Notes: generated by a model from the letters alone, not told the origin. DNA of 21,863 nt from Anaerolineaceae bacterium UBA6107 (GCA_002428455.1 DIWL01000044.1:1-21863), one strand, 5' to 3'; shown: positions 5,988-13,950, counted from the stretch's first letter. Numbers and translations: made by a program.

Positions 5988-7229
5988 TCATTTCCCCCCC
6001 AGCCAGTTGCGCAGGTCACCGCGCGCGTTTTCACGGCGGGCGGATGCCAGCGCGTCGCCTTCCCCGCGCAGCAGGCGCACAGCAGAGCCGCGGTACTCGC
6101 GCAGCAGGCGCGCCAGGCGCACCGGGTAATATAAGTAGAGCCTGAGCGAGCGCGGGTCAACGTTGTATTCGCGCGCCAGCACCCTTCGGGGGATAAAGAC
6201 GCGGCGCAATACGAGGGAAAGTTTGCCGAAGAAGCCTTTGGTCTGCGCCAGTGCGGCCAGGTCGGGGGTGACGGCGGGCAGCACGCTTTGCGGGCGGACG
6301 AGCTGGCGCAGGGCGCGTTCCACGATCCCCTCCCCCGGCGGATCGGGCAGCAGCTGTGCGAGCACCCAAGACGGCACCTCCTCGCCGGTCACGCGCGGCA
6401 GCAGCTGGAAGGTGAGCCAGGCGGTGCGCTGCGCGCCCCACCCCTGCGCGGTATCCAGCAGCAACTGCCAATCGAACTGCCCGGTGCTGTGGCGCAGCAC
6501 CGCGGCAATGTCGCACAACCCGCGCGCCCCTCCTGCCAGGCGGTGCTGGTAAGTGGTGTGCAGGGCGAGGTGCAGCACGAGGTCCTCGGCGCTCAGGCTG
6601 GAAACGTCCACACCGGCAACGCGCGCGGGAAGGCGGCGCGCCCACAACCCCTCCACATCAATGGTGAAGGGCTCCTCCTCCTCGAGGATGGTCCAGTGCA
6701 GTTCCACCACGGGGGCGTTCTCCTTGAGCAGCGGCGGGAGGTGCTTGAGGTCGCGGTTGGGGTCGGCGGGGTCGTACCAGGTGCTCAGTTGATAGCCGAG
6801 CCCGCGCATAACAGCAAGTGCGGCGGACAGGTCAGCGCGGTGCAGTAACAGGTCGAGGTCATCGAAAGTGCGCAGGCCGGGGGCGGGGTAAACCACTTCG
6901 GCAAGGTACAGCCCCTTGAGCACGATGACTTCGATGCCTTCCGCCTTCAGCGCGGTAAGGATCGTACCGGCATGGTGCAGTATGAGCAGGTTGCGGGCGG
7001 TGGCCTGCAGGTAAGCCGATCGCAGGCGCTCGCGCACATCCTCCGGGACGAGTCCCGGCAGCGGGGCAAGGCGGTCGTAAAGGATCAGGGTCAGATCGTG
7101 CTGCGCGGCGACCTGTTCCAGCCGCTGCCAATCCGGTGCGGTTAGGGCGGGCAGCACATGCGCCAACGCGGTTTGCGGCGCGAGGAGGTTGAAAAGCGTT
7201 TCGAGCTCGGAGCGGGGGTCAGTCTCCAT
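5988..7229 (-). CDS. Nucleotidyltransferase-fold protein (NTP_transf_5 family)
   Basis: A 413-residue protein. The signature of the uncharacterised nucleotidyltransferase family is clear: VIVLKGLYLAEVVYP (101-115) with K105-G106, then GLRTFDDLDLLLHR (118-131), where D124 and D126 form the metal-binding DxD. The helical remainder contains the family's VVELHWTI segment (about residues 174-181) and an Arg-rich C-terminus. The substrate is unknown in the family. Members occur beside HprK-related kinases and PqqD-like proteins in RiPP and exopolysaccharide loci, and all three types occur in this window. The start at 7229 lacks a good ribosome site. The gene begins 45 nt after the aminotransferase stop and is probably the last gene of the glycan operon. 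It is strongly GC-rich, so long open frames on other strands here are shadows. Confidence 0.8.
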   Translation of the reverse strand: METDPRSELETLFNLLAPQTALAHVLPALTAPDWQRLEQVAAQHDLTLILYDRLAPLPGLVPEDVRERLRSAYLQATARNLLILHHAGTILTALKAEGIEVIVLKGLYLAEVVYPAPGLRTFDDLDLLLHRADLSAALAVMRGLGYQLSTWYDPADPNRDLKHLPPLLKENAPVVELHWTILEEEEPFTIDVEGLWARRLPARVAGVDVSSLSAEDLVLHLALHTTYQHRLAGGARGLCDIAAVLRHSTGQFDWQLLLDTAQGWGAQRTAWLTFQLLPRVTGEEVPSWVLAQLLPDPPGEGIVERALRQLVRPQSVLPAVTPDLAALAQTKGFFGKLSLVLRRVFIPRRVLAREYNVDPRSLRLYLYYPVRLARLLREYRGSAVRLLRGEGDALASARRENARGDLRNWLGGK

Positions 7230-7274
7230 GGATGGCGACCGGTTTACCTGGAATGTAAAGCTGAAAAGGTCATC

Positions 7275-8414
7275 TCAAGTCCGCAACGAGTCGCGCGCGG
7301 CTTCCACCACCAGGCGTAATTGCGCGTCGGTCAGCGTGGGGTAAAGCGGCAGGGTCACCTCGCGCGCGGCGACCTCATCGGTCAGCGGCAGGTGGTCAGC
7401 ACCACGCGCGCCCTCCCTGAACGAGGTGAAGGTATGCACCGGCGGGTAATGGATGCTGGTCTGGATGCCGCGGGACTTCATGCCCTCCATGAAGCGCAGC
7501 CGATCCGCACCTTTTGGCAGCAGCGCCGGCATGATGTGACCGGCGGACACACCGGGGTGAGAGAGGAAGGGAACGCTGAGCGCGGGGCACAGCTCCGCCA
7601 GCAGGTCGCGGTAGAGCGCGATCAATTCGCGGCGGCGGGTGTTGTTGGCCGGCAGTTTACGCAACTGCTCGCGCCCCAGCGCCGAGCGGATCTCGTCGAT
7701 GCGGTAGTTATAGCCCTCGGCAACCACGTCGTAGCTCCAGGCGTGCCCCTGGTGGCGGTCCCAGGTGAGCGAAGTCATGCCGTGCGAACGCAGCAGATGG
7801 AACTGCTGCGCCAGCACGTCATCATCAGTAACGATCATGCCGCCTTCACCCGTGGAGAGATTCTTGTTGGAGAAGAAACTGAAGCAGCCCACCTTACCCC
7901 AGGTGCCCAGGTGTTTTCCATCGAGGAACGACCCGGCGGCGTGGGCGGCGTCTTCGATCACCGGCAGGCCGTGCGCTTGTGCCCAGGCAAGGATGCGCGG
8001 CATATCGCAGGCGTAACCGGCGTAGTGCATCACCATCACTGCTTTGGTGCGCGGGGTGAGTGCGCGTTCGATCGATGCGAGGGAAATGGTCAGGTCGTTC
8101 TCACTGGTGATATCGGCGAACATCGGCGTGGCACCGGTGTAGCGCACCGCGTTGGCAGTGGCCACAAAGGTCAATGAAGGGACGATCACCTCGTCGCCGG
8201 GGCCGATGCCGAGCGCCAGGCAAACCATGTGCAGCGCGACGGTGGCGTTCGAAACCGCCAGGGCGTGCTTCGCGCCGGTGTAGGCGGCGAATTCCTTTTC
8301 AAATTCAGCGGTCACCTCCCCCATGGTAAGCCAGCCGCTCTCGAGCACCGCGGTAACAGCGTTGATCTCTTCAGAACCGAACTTGACATCAGACAGGGGG
8401 ACGATCCAATTCAT
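7275..8414 (-). CDS. DegT/DnrJ/EryC1-type PLP sugar aminotransferase
   Basis: A 379-residue fold-type I aminotransferase of the DegT/DnrJ/EryC1/StrS family. Residues 5-30 show the family N-terminus VPLSDVKFGSEEI. IEDAAHA has D155, which contacts the PLP nitrogen. FSFFSNKNLSTGEGG (178-192) carries Lys184, the PLP Schiff-base residue. Such enzymes add an amino group, usually from glutamate, to 3- or 4-keto nucleotide sugars. Together with the dehydratase at 9136-10131 and the nucleotidyltransferase at 8418-9146, it is expected to make a 4-amino-4,6-dideoxy sugar nucleotide, as PglE, LegC or PseC do. Length and motifs are complete. It starts 3 nt after the nucleotidyltransferase stop (TAATGTATG), with GGAG just upstream, so translation is tightly coupled. 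The exact sugar cannot be told. Confidence 0.9.
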   Translation of the reverse strand: MNWIVPLSDVKFGSEEINAVTAVLESGWLTMGEVTAEFEKEFAAYTGAKHALAVSNATVALHMVCLALGIGPGDEVIVPSLTFVATANAVRYTGATPMFADITSENDLTISLASIERALTPRTKAVMVMHYAGYACDMPRILAWAQAHGLPVIEDAAHAAGSFLDGKHLGTWGKVGCFSFFSNKNLSTGEGGMIVTDDDVLAQQFHLLRSHGMTSLTWDRHQGHAWSYDVVAEGYNYRIDEIRSALGREQLRKLPANNTRRRELIALYRDLLAELCPALSVPFLSHPGVSAGHIMPALLPKGADRLRFMEGMKSRGIQTSIHYPPVHTFTSFREGARGADHLPLTDEVAAREVTLPLYPTLTDAQLRLVVEAARDSLRT

Positions 8415-8417
8415 ACA

Positions 8418-9146
8418 TTACTCCGGTAAAAAGCGGGAACGGTCTTTTTCAAAATCCGCGGTGGCGCGCGCGTAATCCTCAGGGTTACCGAGGTCCTCCC
8501 AGTAGCCCTTGAAGACGTATCCGCTCACCTTTTCGCCAGCGGCAACCAGCTTCTTGACCAGGTCGGGGAAGTCGAGATACTCATCTTTCGGGATGTACTC
8601 CAGCACGCGCGGCTCAAACACGTACAAGCCCATGCTCACCAGGTAATCGATGCTGGGCTTTTCCAGGTAATCCACCACGGTGCGTTCCTTATCCAGCTCG
8701 ACCACGCCCAGGTTGATGTTGACCTTGCGCTTGTGCGTGGCGATGGTGGCAATGGCACCCTGTTCGCGGTGGTACGCGATCAGCTCTGCCAGGTCAATGT
8801 CGGTGAGCACATCGCCGTTGGTCACCAGGAAGGTATCGTCGAGCCCTTCCACGTTCGCCAGCGGACCCGAAGTACCGAGCGGGTGAGATTCCTCGGTGTA
8901 ATCGATCTGCATACCCAATGAAGCACCATCCTGGAAGAAGAGGTGCATCATCTTGCCGAGATACCCCACGGTGAGGGTTACGTGACGGATGCCGGCGCGC
9001 TTCATCTGGCGCAGCATGATCTCGAGAATGGGCATATCGCCGATGGGCATGAGCGGTTTGGGAAAGAGACGTGTGTAAGGCGCCAGGCGAGCACCCTTAC
9101 CGCCAGCCAGTACCACCGCGCGGATCCTGTTTTCGTTAGAACTCAT
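8418..9146 (-). CDS. Sugar-1-phosphate nucleotidyltransferase
   Basis: A 242-residue enzyme of the NDP-sugar pyrophosphorylase family. It shows the nucleotide-binding loop VVLAGGKGARL (11-21), FPKPLMPIGD (28-37) with the phosphate-binding Lys, VTNGDVL with the metal-binding Asp, and VDYLEKP and GYWEDLGNPEDY towards the C-terminus. It activates a hexose-1-phosphate with an NTP. The family includes GlcN-1-P guanylyltransferases (PtmE-like) that serve LegB/LegC pathways, which would fit the two neighbouring genes, but the base and sugar are not readable. The ATG at 9146 is chosen over one 33 nt further upstream: it has GGTGGG 5 nt upstream and leaves a modest 11-nt overlap with the dehydratase gene, and the protein then starts close to the Rossmann strand. 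Confidence 0.88.
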   Translation of the reverse strand: MSSNENRIRAVVLAGGKGARLAPYTRLFPKPLMPIGDMPILEIMLRQMKRAGIRHVTLTVGYLGKMMHLFFQDGASLGMQIDYTEESHPLGTSGPLANVEGLDDTFLVTNGDVLTDIDLAELIAYHREQGAIATIATHKRKVNINLGVVELDKERTVVDYLEKPSIDYLVSMGLYVFEPRVLEYIPKDEYLDFPDLVKKLVAAGEKVSGYVFKGYWEDLGNPEDYARATADFEKDRSRFLPE

Positions 9147-10131
9147 ATTTTCCCACCCTGTATTGAGCCAAGTTTTCACTGATCCAATGAATGGTACGTT
9201 TCAGTCCTTCGTCCAGCGAAATTTGCGGCGTCCAACCCAACACCTCGCGCGCACGGGAGTTATCGGAGATCAGGCGCATCACCTCAGATTTTTGCGGGCG
9301 CAGGCGCTGCTGGTCGGTCTCGATCTTCTCTTCGCGTCCGACCATGGCGATGATCTTCTGCGCCAGGTCACCAATGCGGATCTCCTGCCCGGTACCAAGA
9401 TTGAAAACCTCGCCCAAGCCGGTTTCTGAGCACGCGGCGCGAAGGAAACCATCCACCGTGTCATCCACGTAGGTAAAATCACGCGTCGAATCAAGATTAC
9501 CGAGGTGGATCACCTCACGGGTGAGCGCCTGGGTGATGATGGTGGGAATGACCGCGCGCGCGGACTGCGCGGGGCCGTATGTGTTGAAGGGGCGCACCGT
9601 GATGACCGGCAGGTCATAGGCGCAGTAGAAACTTTCGGCAAGCTTATCGGCGCCGATCTTGCTGGCGGAATAGGGCGACTGACCCTGCAGCGGATGGGCT
9701 TCACTAATGGGAGCCACGCGGGCCGTACCGTACACCTCACTGGTGGAGGTGTGCACCAGGCGCGCCACGCCCAGATCGCGGCAGGCGAGGAGCATGTTCA
9801 GCGTGCCCATGATGTTGGTTGCGGCTACTTCAGCGGGGTGGAGATAAGAATAGGGGATGGAAATGAGCGCGCCGAGGTGAAAGACGATCTCGTTGCCGCC
9901 GACCGCTTTGCGCAGCGCATCTTCGTCGCGCAGGTCGCCGGGGATGATCTCGATACCCCCGAGGACGAAAGGCGAAAGGGTACGCAGCAGGCCGGCATCC
10001 CCGCGCGAGTTATAGCGCACAAAGGCGCGCACCTGCGCGCCGGACATCATCAGCACCTCCACCAGGCGGCTGCCGATAAAACCGCCGGCCCCGGTGACCA
10101 GCACTTTACGACCTTTCCAATAATTATCCAT
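9136..10131 (-). CDS. NAD-dependent sugar 4,6-dehydratase (LegB-like SDR)
   Basis: A 331-residue extended short-chain dehydrogenase. It has GAGGFIG at 14-20 for NAD binding, the active-site triad in HTSTSEVYG (T130, S131, E132) and YSASK (Y154, K158), and the sugar-binding RPFNTYGP. The Glu in T-S-E points to a 4,6-dehydratase rather than a 4-epimerase. The stretch from the active site to YGPAQSARAVIPTIITQ closely recalls LegB-type GDP-N-acetylglucosamine 4,6-dehydratases. The product would be a 4-keto-6-deoxy sugar nucleotide for the aminotransferase at 7275-8414. Its ATG overlaps the sugar transferase stop by 8 nt (ATGGATAA), and it in turn overlaps the nucleotidyltransferase start, so the genes are translationally coupled. 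Substrate nucleotide is inference. Confidence 0.87.
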   Translation of the reverse strand: MDNYWKGRKVLVTGAGGFIGSRLVEVLMMSGAQVRAFVRYNSRGDAGLLRTLSPFVLGGIEIIPGDLRDEDALRKAVGGNEIVFHLGALISIPYSYLHPAEVAATNIMGTLNMLLACRDLGVARLVHTSTSEVYGTARVAPISEAHPLQGQSPYSASKIGADKLAESFYCAYDLPVITVRPFNTYGPAQSARAVIPTIITQALTREVIHLGNLDSTRDFTYVDDTVDGFLRAACSETGLGEVFNLGTGQEIRIGDLAQKIIAMVGREEKIETDQQRLRPQKSEVMRLISDNSRAREVLGWTPQISLDEGLKRTIHWISENLAQYRVGKYEF

Positions 10132-11656
10132 CTGTCTGCATCACCTCACGGGTCTGTTTGGTTATGTAATCGCTCACCACTTTCAACAGGTCAGGAACCA
10201 GGATCATGCGCACGTTGAGGTCTTTACAGGTATCCAGGATGCGTTCCCGATCTTTTTTATTGACCCGGGTGATGGCGAACATGACCAGGCCGATACTCTT
10301 TTTTACCACAATTTCGGGTATGTCGCGGGTCGTGCCTATCACTTCATAGCCGTTGACACGCTGCCCGACCTTGCGGTAATCATCATCCACCATACCAACC
10401 ACGGAGAAGGCGGATGAAAGGTTGCTCTTCTCAAGCAGCCAGATCGCCAGCTGGGCGGCATCGCCCGCGCCGATGATCAGCACACGTTCACCGAGCATGC
10501 TGTTCTGGCTGCGCCAACGCATCCAGCGCGAAGCCAGACCGGTGATGAGGCGTTCACGGTAGCGCACGGTAACAAATCCGCCGAATGCGATCAAACCGAA
10601 CAGAACGAGGGTATTGAGCGGCAATTGAACCTTCAGCAACGGCAAGCCGAGCAGGGCGAACACAAGCAGTGCCACAACAGTGGAGATCGCCAGGTCAAAC
10701 ACGTGCGTAGGGCTGGCATAACGCCAGGAGATCTTCTTCAACCCGAAGAGGGTATTGGTCAACGCCATGATAAAGGCCAGCCCTACCGCAATAAGGACCA
10801 TGCGGAAAAAGCCCACGTTGAAGGGACCGGAGATGCGCCACAGCAGCGCCACGATCGAGATCGCCGCGAAAGCAACAAACGAATCCACCACGAACCAGGA
10901 GATGTAGGTGCGGGTAAAACTGACCAATGGCCCCTGGAAAAGGACATCCTCTTTCACATGTTTCTTGCGTAGACCAGGCAGCAGCATCAACAGGGTCATA
11001 AAGATCACGTCGAGGTCGCCCAGGAAGTTGTAATGGCGCACGTAGAGCTGGTCGAGGCGGAGTTTTTCGGGCAGAATCGTGCGCAGGTAATCATCCAGCA
11101 CACTGCTGCCGCTGAGCATGTTTTCTTCATCACGATATGTGACCGAGGAAGGGCTGGTCATACCCGGGCGCACGGAAAGGATCTCAGCTTTGATGTCTTC
11201 CGGCCATGTTTCCACGAACAGCGGGTCTTCCGGACGCGGCCCGACCAGGCTCATCTCGCCGATGAGAACGTTCCATAATTGCGGGAGTTCGTTGATCTTC
11301 GTCGCTCGTAACCAGCCGCCAAAGGGGGTAACGCGCGCGTCATTTTTAACCGTTAGACGCGAACCGTTGTGGTTCTCGGGATTCTCGTACATCGTTCTGA
11401 ATTTGAGGATCTTGAAAGTCTTGCCATCCTTGCCCACCCGGTCACCGCGATAAATGACCGGTCCGGGTGACTCACGCCTGATGCGGATGGCGCAGTAAAG
11501 AAAGAGCGGTGAGGTGAAAAACAATCCAAAAAACGCGCCAAGGACATCAAGGGCGCGTTTCAAGAAGCGCAGCGTACGCCCTTTTTTATAGTTCGTCGCT
11601 GGTGAATTGGTTTGTCTGTATACCTGCTTATCGATAAAATCGACTGCGCGGCTCAA
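10124..11656 (-). CDS. Sugar-phosphate transferase with C-terminal membrane and Rossmann domain (reversed order)
   Basis: A 510-residue membrane protein. Residues 30-228 are a bacterial sugar transferase domain (KRALD at 33-37 with a re-entrant hydrophobic helix, FKILKFRTM, KINELPQLWNVL and GPRPE). This domain moves a sugar-1-phosphate from a nucleotide sugar to an undecaprenyl-type carrier. It is followed by about four membrane segments (255-275, 283-302, 318-340, 345-363) and a nucleotide-binding-like domain starting RVLIIGAGDAA (391-401) that runs to the end. In WbaP-like enzymes the membrane/Rossmann part is N-terminal, so the order here is reversed, or a PglF/CapD N-terminal half without its dehydratase is fused behind. 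The catalytic Asp-Glu pair reads Asn122-Glu123. The start is TTG at 11656 after AGGAATAGGGG; an in-frame stop lies upstream. Confidence 0.88.
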   Translation of the reverse strand: MSRAVDFIDKQVYRQTNSPATNYKKGRTLRFLKRALDVLGAFFGLFFTSPLFLYCAIRIRRESPGPVIYRGDRVGKDGKTFKILKFRTMYENPENHNGSRLTVKNDARVTPFGGWLRATKINELPQLWNVLIGEMSLVGPRPEDPLFVETWPEDIKAEILSVRPGMTSPSSVTYRDEENMLSGSSVLDDYLRTILPEKLRLDQLYVRHYNFLGDLDVIFMTLLMLLPGLRKKHVKEDVLFQGPLVSFTRTYISWFVVDSFVAFAAISIVALLWRISGPFNVGFFRMVLIAVGLAFIMALTNTLFGLKKISWRYASPTHVFDLAISTVVALLVFALLGLPLLKVQLPLNTLVLFGLIAFGGFVTVRYRERLITGLASRWMRWRSQNSMLGERVLIIGAGDAAQLAIWLLEKSNLSSAFSVVGMVDDDYRKVGQRVNGYEVIGTTRDIPEIVVKKSIGLVMFAITRVNKKDRERILDTCKDLNVRMILVPDLLKVVSDYITKQTREVMQTDG

Positions 11657-11711
11657 TAATGCCCCTATTCCTTATAAAGAAATGATTGCATGAAATGATC
11701 TTGTAAAGGAT

Positions 11712-11720
11712 AGTATATCA
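11712..11720 (-). promoter_or_regulatory. Possible extended -10 promoter for the glycan operon
   Basis: On the minus strand TGATATACT reads as an extended -10 (TG-N-TATACT), about 55 nt before the sugar transferase start. No good -35 box is present. It could provide an internal promoter after the NusG-like gene, or be incidental in this AT-rich leader. Confidence 0.3.
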
Positions 11721-11732
11721 GAATTTTTTTTG

Positions 11733-11754
11733 CACGGCATTCACACGGCATTCA
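11733..11754. repeat. Tandem 11-bp repeat in the leader before the sugar transferase
   Basis: CACGGCATTCA occurs twice in tandem (11733-11743 and 11744-11754), followed by a partial third unit. It lies in the 143-nt gap between the NusG-like gene and the sugar transferase, where an antiterminator of the LoaP/RfaH type would need a recruitment site. Function is unknown. Confidence 0.5.
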
Positions 11755-11799
11755 CACTGCTGAAAGCGTGACTCATGAATTGCAAAGTTGTATGGGAGG

Positions 11800-12360
11800 T
11801 TAGTTTTTACCGGATGGTTTGCGCAAGCGCACGTAATCCGCGGGCATCTCCACGGGCAGGTCACGCGACGCCAGCATACGCAACAGCACGCGCACCCGTT
11901 CGCTGCCCGGCAGGCTGGCATCCAGGATGGCAGTGTACCCGGCAAACGGACCCTGTTCGATCTCCACCCGGTCTCCGGGTTTTAGAGCGGCTTTCTTTTC
12001 ACCGCCCGCAGCGTTGATCGCGTCCACTTTGCGACGGATGGCCTGCACAATGGTCTCCGGTACCGCGGAGATCTCTCCACCGAAGGACACCAGGTTGGCT
12101 GCCCCGGGCACGCGCTCGAAGGCAGAGGCGTTGATCCTCTCCAGGTCAACGTGGATGAAAAGATAACCGGGAAAATAAGATTTGAAGCGGTGCGCGCGGG
12201 GATTGACCGGGTTGGCGACCAAGCGCGGGTAGAAAACCTCGACATCACGCGATTCCAGTTCGCGGGCGAGGAACTCCTCCCGGTTGGGTTTACTGCGAAT
12301 GACATGCCAGTTGAGGGTCACCGTGCGGTCCAGTCTTCCATTATTTATGAAGAGACCCAC
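11800..12360 (-). CDS. NusG/RfaH-type transcription antiterminator
   Basis: A protein of up to 186 residues. The NGN domain begins at WHVIRSKPNREEFLARELE (about 18-36) and contains FKSYFPGYLFIHV (59-71), the usual binding surface for RNA polymerase. The C-terminal KOW motif is visible in LKPGDRVEIEQGPFAGYTAIL. Specialised paralogues (RfaH, LoaP, UpxY) sit just before long polysaccharide operons and let polymerase read through to the end. Here it directly precedes the sugar transferase-to-nucleotidyltransferase genes. The GTG at 12360 gives an extra 17-residue leader; a GTG at codon 14 (12321) would start nearer the domain, and neither has a strong ribosome site. The esterase stop lies 10 nt upstream, so the two genes are cotranscribed. 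Confidence 0.85.
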   Translation of the reverse strand: MGLFINNGRLDRTVTLNWHVIRSKPNREEFLARELESRDVEVFYPRLVANPVNPRAHRFKSYFPGYLFIHVDLERINASAFERVPGAANLVSFGGEISAVPETIVQAIRRKVDAINAAGGEKKAALKPGDRVEIEQGPFAGYTAILDASLPGSERVRVLLRMLASRDLPVEMPADYVRLRKPSGKN

Positions 12361-12370
12361 TCATTCAGGA

Positions 12371-13708
12371 TTACCGGCTGCGCAGGATACGCCAGATGAG
12401 GAAACCCACCGCCAGGACACCGACAACCAGCAGGGCAATGACGGCGAAATACAAGGTATCCCCTGAATTTGCCGCGGGGGTAGATTGCGGTGTGACCGTT
12501 TCGACAAGGACAGGCGCAGGCTCGTCTTCGATAATGGGTGTTGGCTCAGGTGTTGTGGTGCTTTCCTTGGTTGGAATAACCAGCGGGGTTGAAAGGGTCG
12601 GCAGCAGCGTAGGATCCACTACTGCTACTGTGGGAGGGACAACCGTGATCAACCCTGGATCGGGTAGAACTTCCCGCTCCTCCCAGAGCCATACGATCGC
12701 GTCATCGAAACGTTCCGACCAGGACAATGGGTCATGGATCCCTCCGGGATCTTCAACCAGGATGAGATTGTGTTTGGGAACACCAGCGGCCTCAAGAACG
12801 TTAAAGGCGGCATCAGCACCATCAAGCCACACAAATGGATAACCGAGCCATTTCCCTTCCTGATCCACCGCGTTGATGGGTATGCCCTCCCATTCATCAG
12901 TGCCAATGTCAATGTAGAAAGCCACATCCCGCGGAACCTCAATGCTATTTACGTAGTTAATGAACTGGTTGTCCTGCAGCCAATACTCACCGGATTCAGC
13001 GAACCAGATCGCCGGCGAGACAGCCATCACCCGGGAAAAGACATCCGGCCGCTCAAGCCCGGCGTAGAGCGAGATCAAGCCGCCCATGCTGAAACCGCCA
13101 ATGGCCGTGTTCTTCCGTCCGGGCTTGGTGCGGTAGCGCGCGTCGATCTCCGGCTTAAGCGTGTCAATGATGAAGTCGAGGTAGGCGTCTCCTTCACCAC
13201 CCTCGGTCGGTCCGGCTTTGGCGGGCACAATCCAGTCATGCATGTTGTCGTTGATCCAGGGGCTGTATTCATCCCAGCGGTTCTGTGAGCTGAAAATGCC
13301 GACCGCGATGATACCATCCGTTTCCCCTTCCGCGAAGAGCCGATCCAGTGTTTCATCGTAGAGACAGTCACGCTGCGCGGAATTGAAGAGCAACCCGCCG
13401 TCGTGCAAGTAAATGACGGGGTAATTTTTTTGACTCGTGTAGTAATCAGGAGGCAGGTAAACCTGGATGGTGCGCGTGGGAATGCGCAGCTGCGGGGCGG
13501 TCAGGTCGAACTGGTCGAGGCGGTTAAACTCGTCCTGCAGTGTAGGTTTTCCGCTCGCGCGGACGTCCGGGAGGTAACCGTTAGGGCTGGTGGAGCGGTC
13601 TGCAACCATGCCTTGCGCAGTTGGTAGGTAAATGTTAAGTAATGTGATGATTAAGGTGACCAACAGCAGTTTTTGAACAAATCGTTGTAAGCGTGCCCGG
13701 TTTTTCAT
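12371..13708 (-). CDS. Secreted, membrane-anchored alpha/beta-hydrolase (enterochelin esterase-like)
   Basis: A 445-residue protein with an N-terminal signal sequence (about 8-30, VQKLLLVTLIITLLNIYL). The esterase D/enterochelin-esterase-like hydrolase domain shows YPVIYLHDGG as the oxyanion region, GGFSMGG with the nucleophile Ser207 and DPGGIHDPLSW with a candidate His. A Pro/Thr/Val-rich linker (about 355-415) follows, then a C-terminal membrane helix and an RRILRSR-like basic tail. It would act outside the cell on an ester of a sugar, such as an acetyl or acyl group on the glycan made by the genes downstream. ATG at 13708 is used; a TTG two codons upstream is also possible. The gene heads the glycan operon and is divergent from the acyltransferase cassette. 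Confidence 0.85.
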   Translation of the reverse strand: MKNRARLQRFVQKLLLVTLIITLLNIYLPTAQGMVADRSTSPNGYLPDVRASGKPTLQDEFNRLDQFDLTAPQLRIPTRTIQVYLPPDYYTSQKNYPVIYLHDGGLLFNSAQRDCLYDETLDRLFAEGETDGIIAVGIFSSQNRWDEYSPWINDNMHDWIVPAKAGPTEGGEGDAYLDFIIDTLKPEIDARYRTKPGRKNTAIGGFSMGGLISLYAGLERPDVFSRVMAVSPAIWFAESGEYWLQDNQFINYVNSIEVPRDVAFYIDIGTDEWEGIPINAVDQEGKWLGYPFVWLDGADAAFNVLEAAGVPKHNLILVEDPGGIHDPLSWSERFDDAIVWLWEEREVLPDPGLITVVPPTVAVVDPTLLPTLSTPLVIPTKESTTTPEPTPIIEDEPAPVLVETVTPQSTPAANSGDTLYFAVIALLVVGVLAVGFLIWRILRSR

Positions 13709-13950
13709 TGTCAAATCTCAGTCCTATTGTTGTTATCGAATTATTTTATTGTTCTAAATATTGCGCCAGTAATCTCGCCACACCGGTCCATCCTTGAAGT
13801 ACCGGCAATGGATTTTTCATTTTACCAGAAGTTTTTGAGGATTAATTGCCATCGAAAACCTCCATCAGCACTACCTATACAACCGGTATCTCACCGAAAA
13901 GAGCTCCAGAATCGGGTATACTCTAAAAATATGGATGGTTTGAGATAACG
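13709..13950. promoter_or_regulatory. Divergent promoter region between glycan operon and acylation cassette
   Basis: A 242-nt stretch with no convincing gene separates the minus-strand esterase from the plus-strand MBOAT gene, so it must carry both promoters. For the plus strand TATACT at 13917-13922 could be a -10 box, but no good -35 is seen. For the minus strand TTACTG and TAAAAT spaced by 18 nt (about 13775 to 13746) are possible. A 73-codon plus frame here has no ribosome site and no family features. Confidence 0.4.

Noticed and set aside
6157..6645. A 162-codon minus frame and overlapping plus frames within the nucleotidyltransferase gene
   Set aside because: They are Arg/Ala-rich shadows typical of GC-rich coding sequence; the 413-residue frame carries the family motifs.
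7320..8177. A 285-codon plus-strand frame
   Set aside because: It lies entirely opposite the aminotransferase, which has all PLP motifs; its sequence is His/Arg/Gly-rich with no recognised domain.
13727..13948. A 73-codon plus frame just before the MBOAT gene
   Set aside because: It lacks a ribosome site and plausible composition; the stretch better serves as a divergent promoter region.
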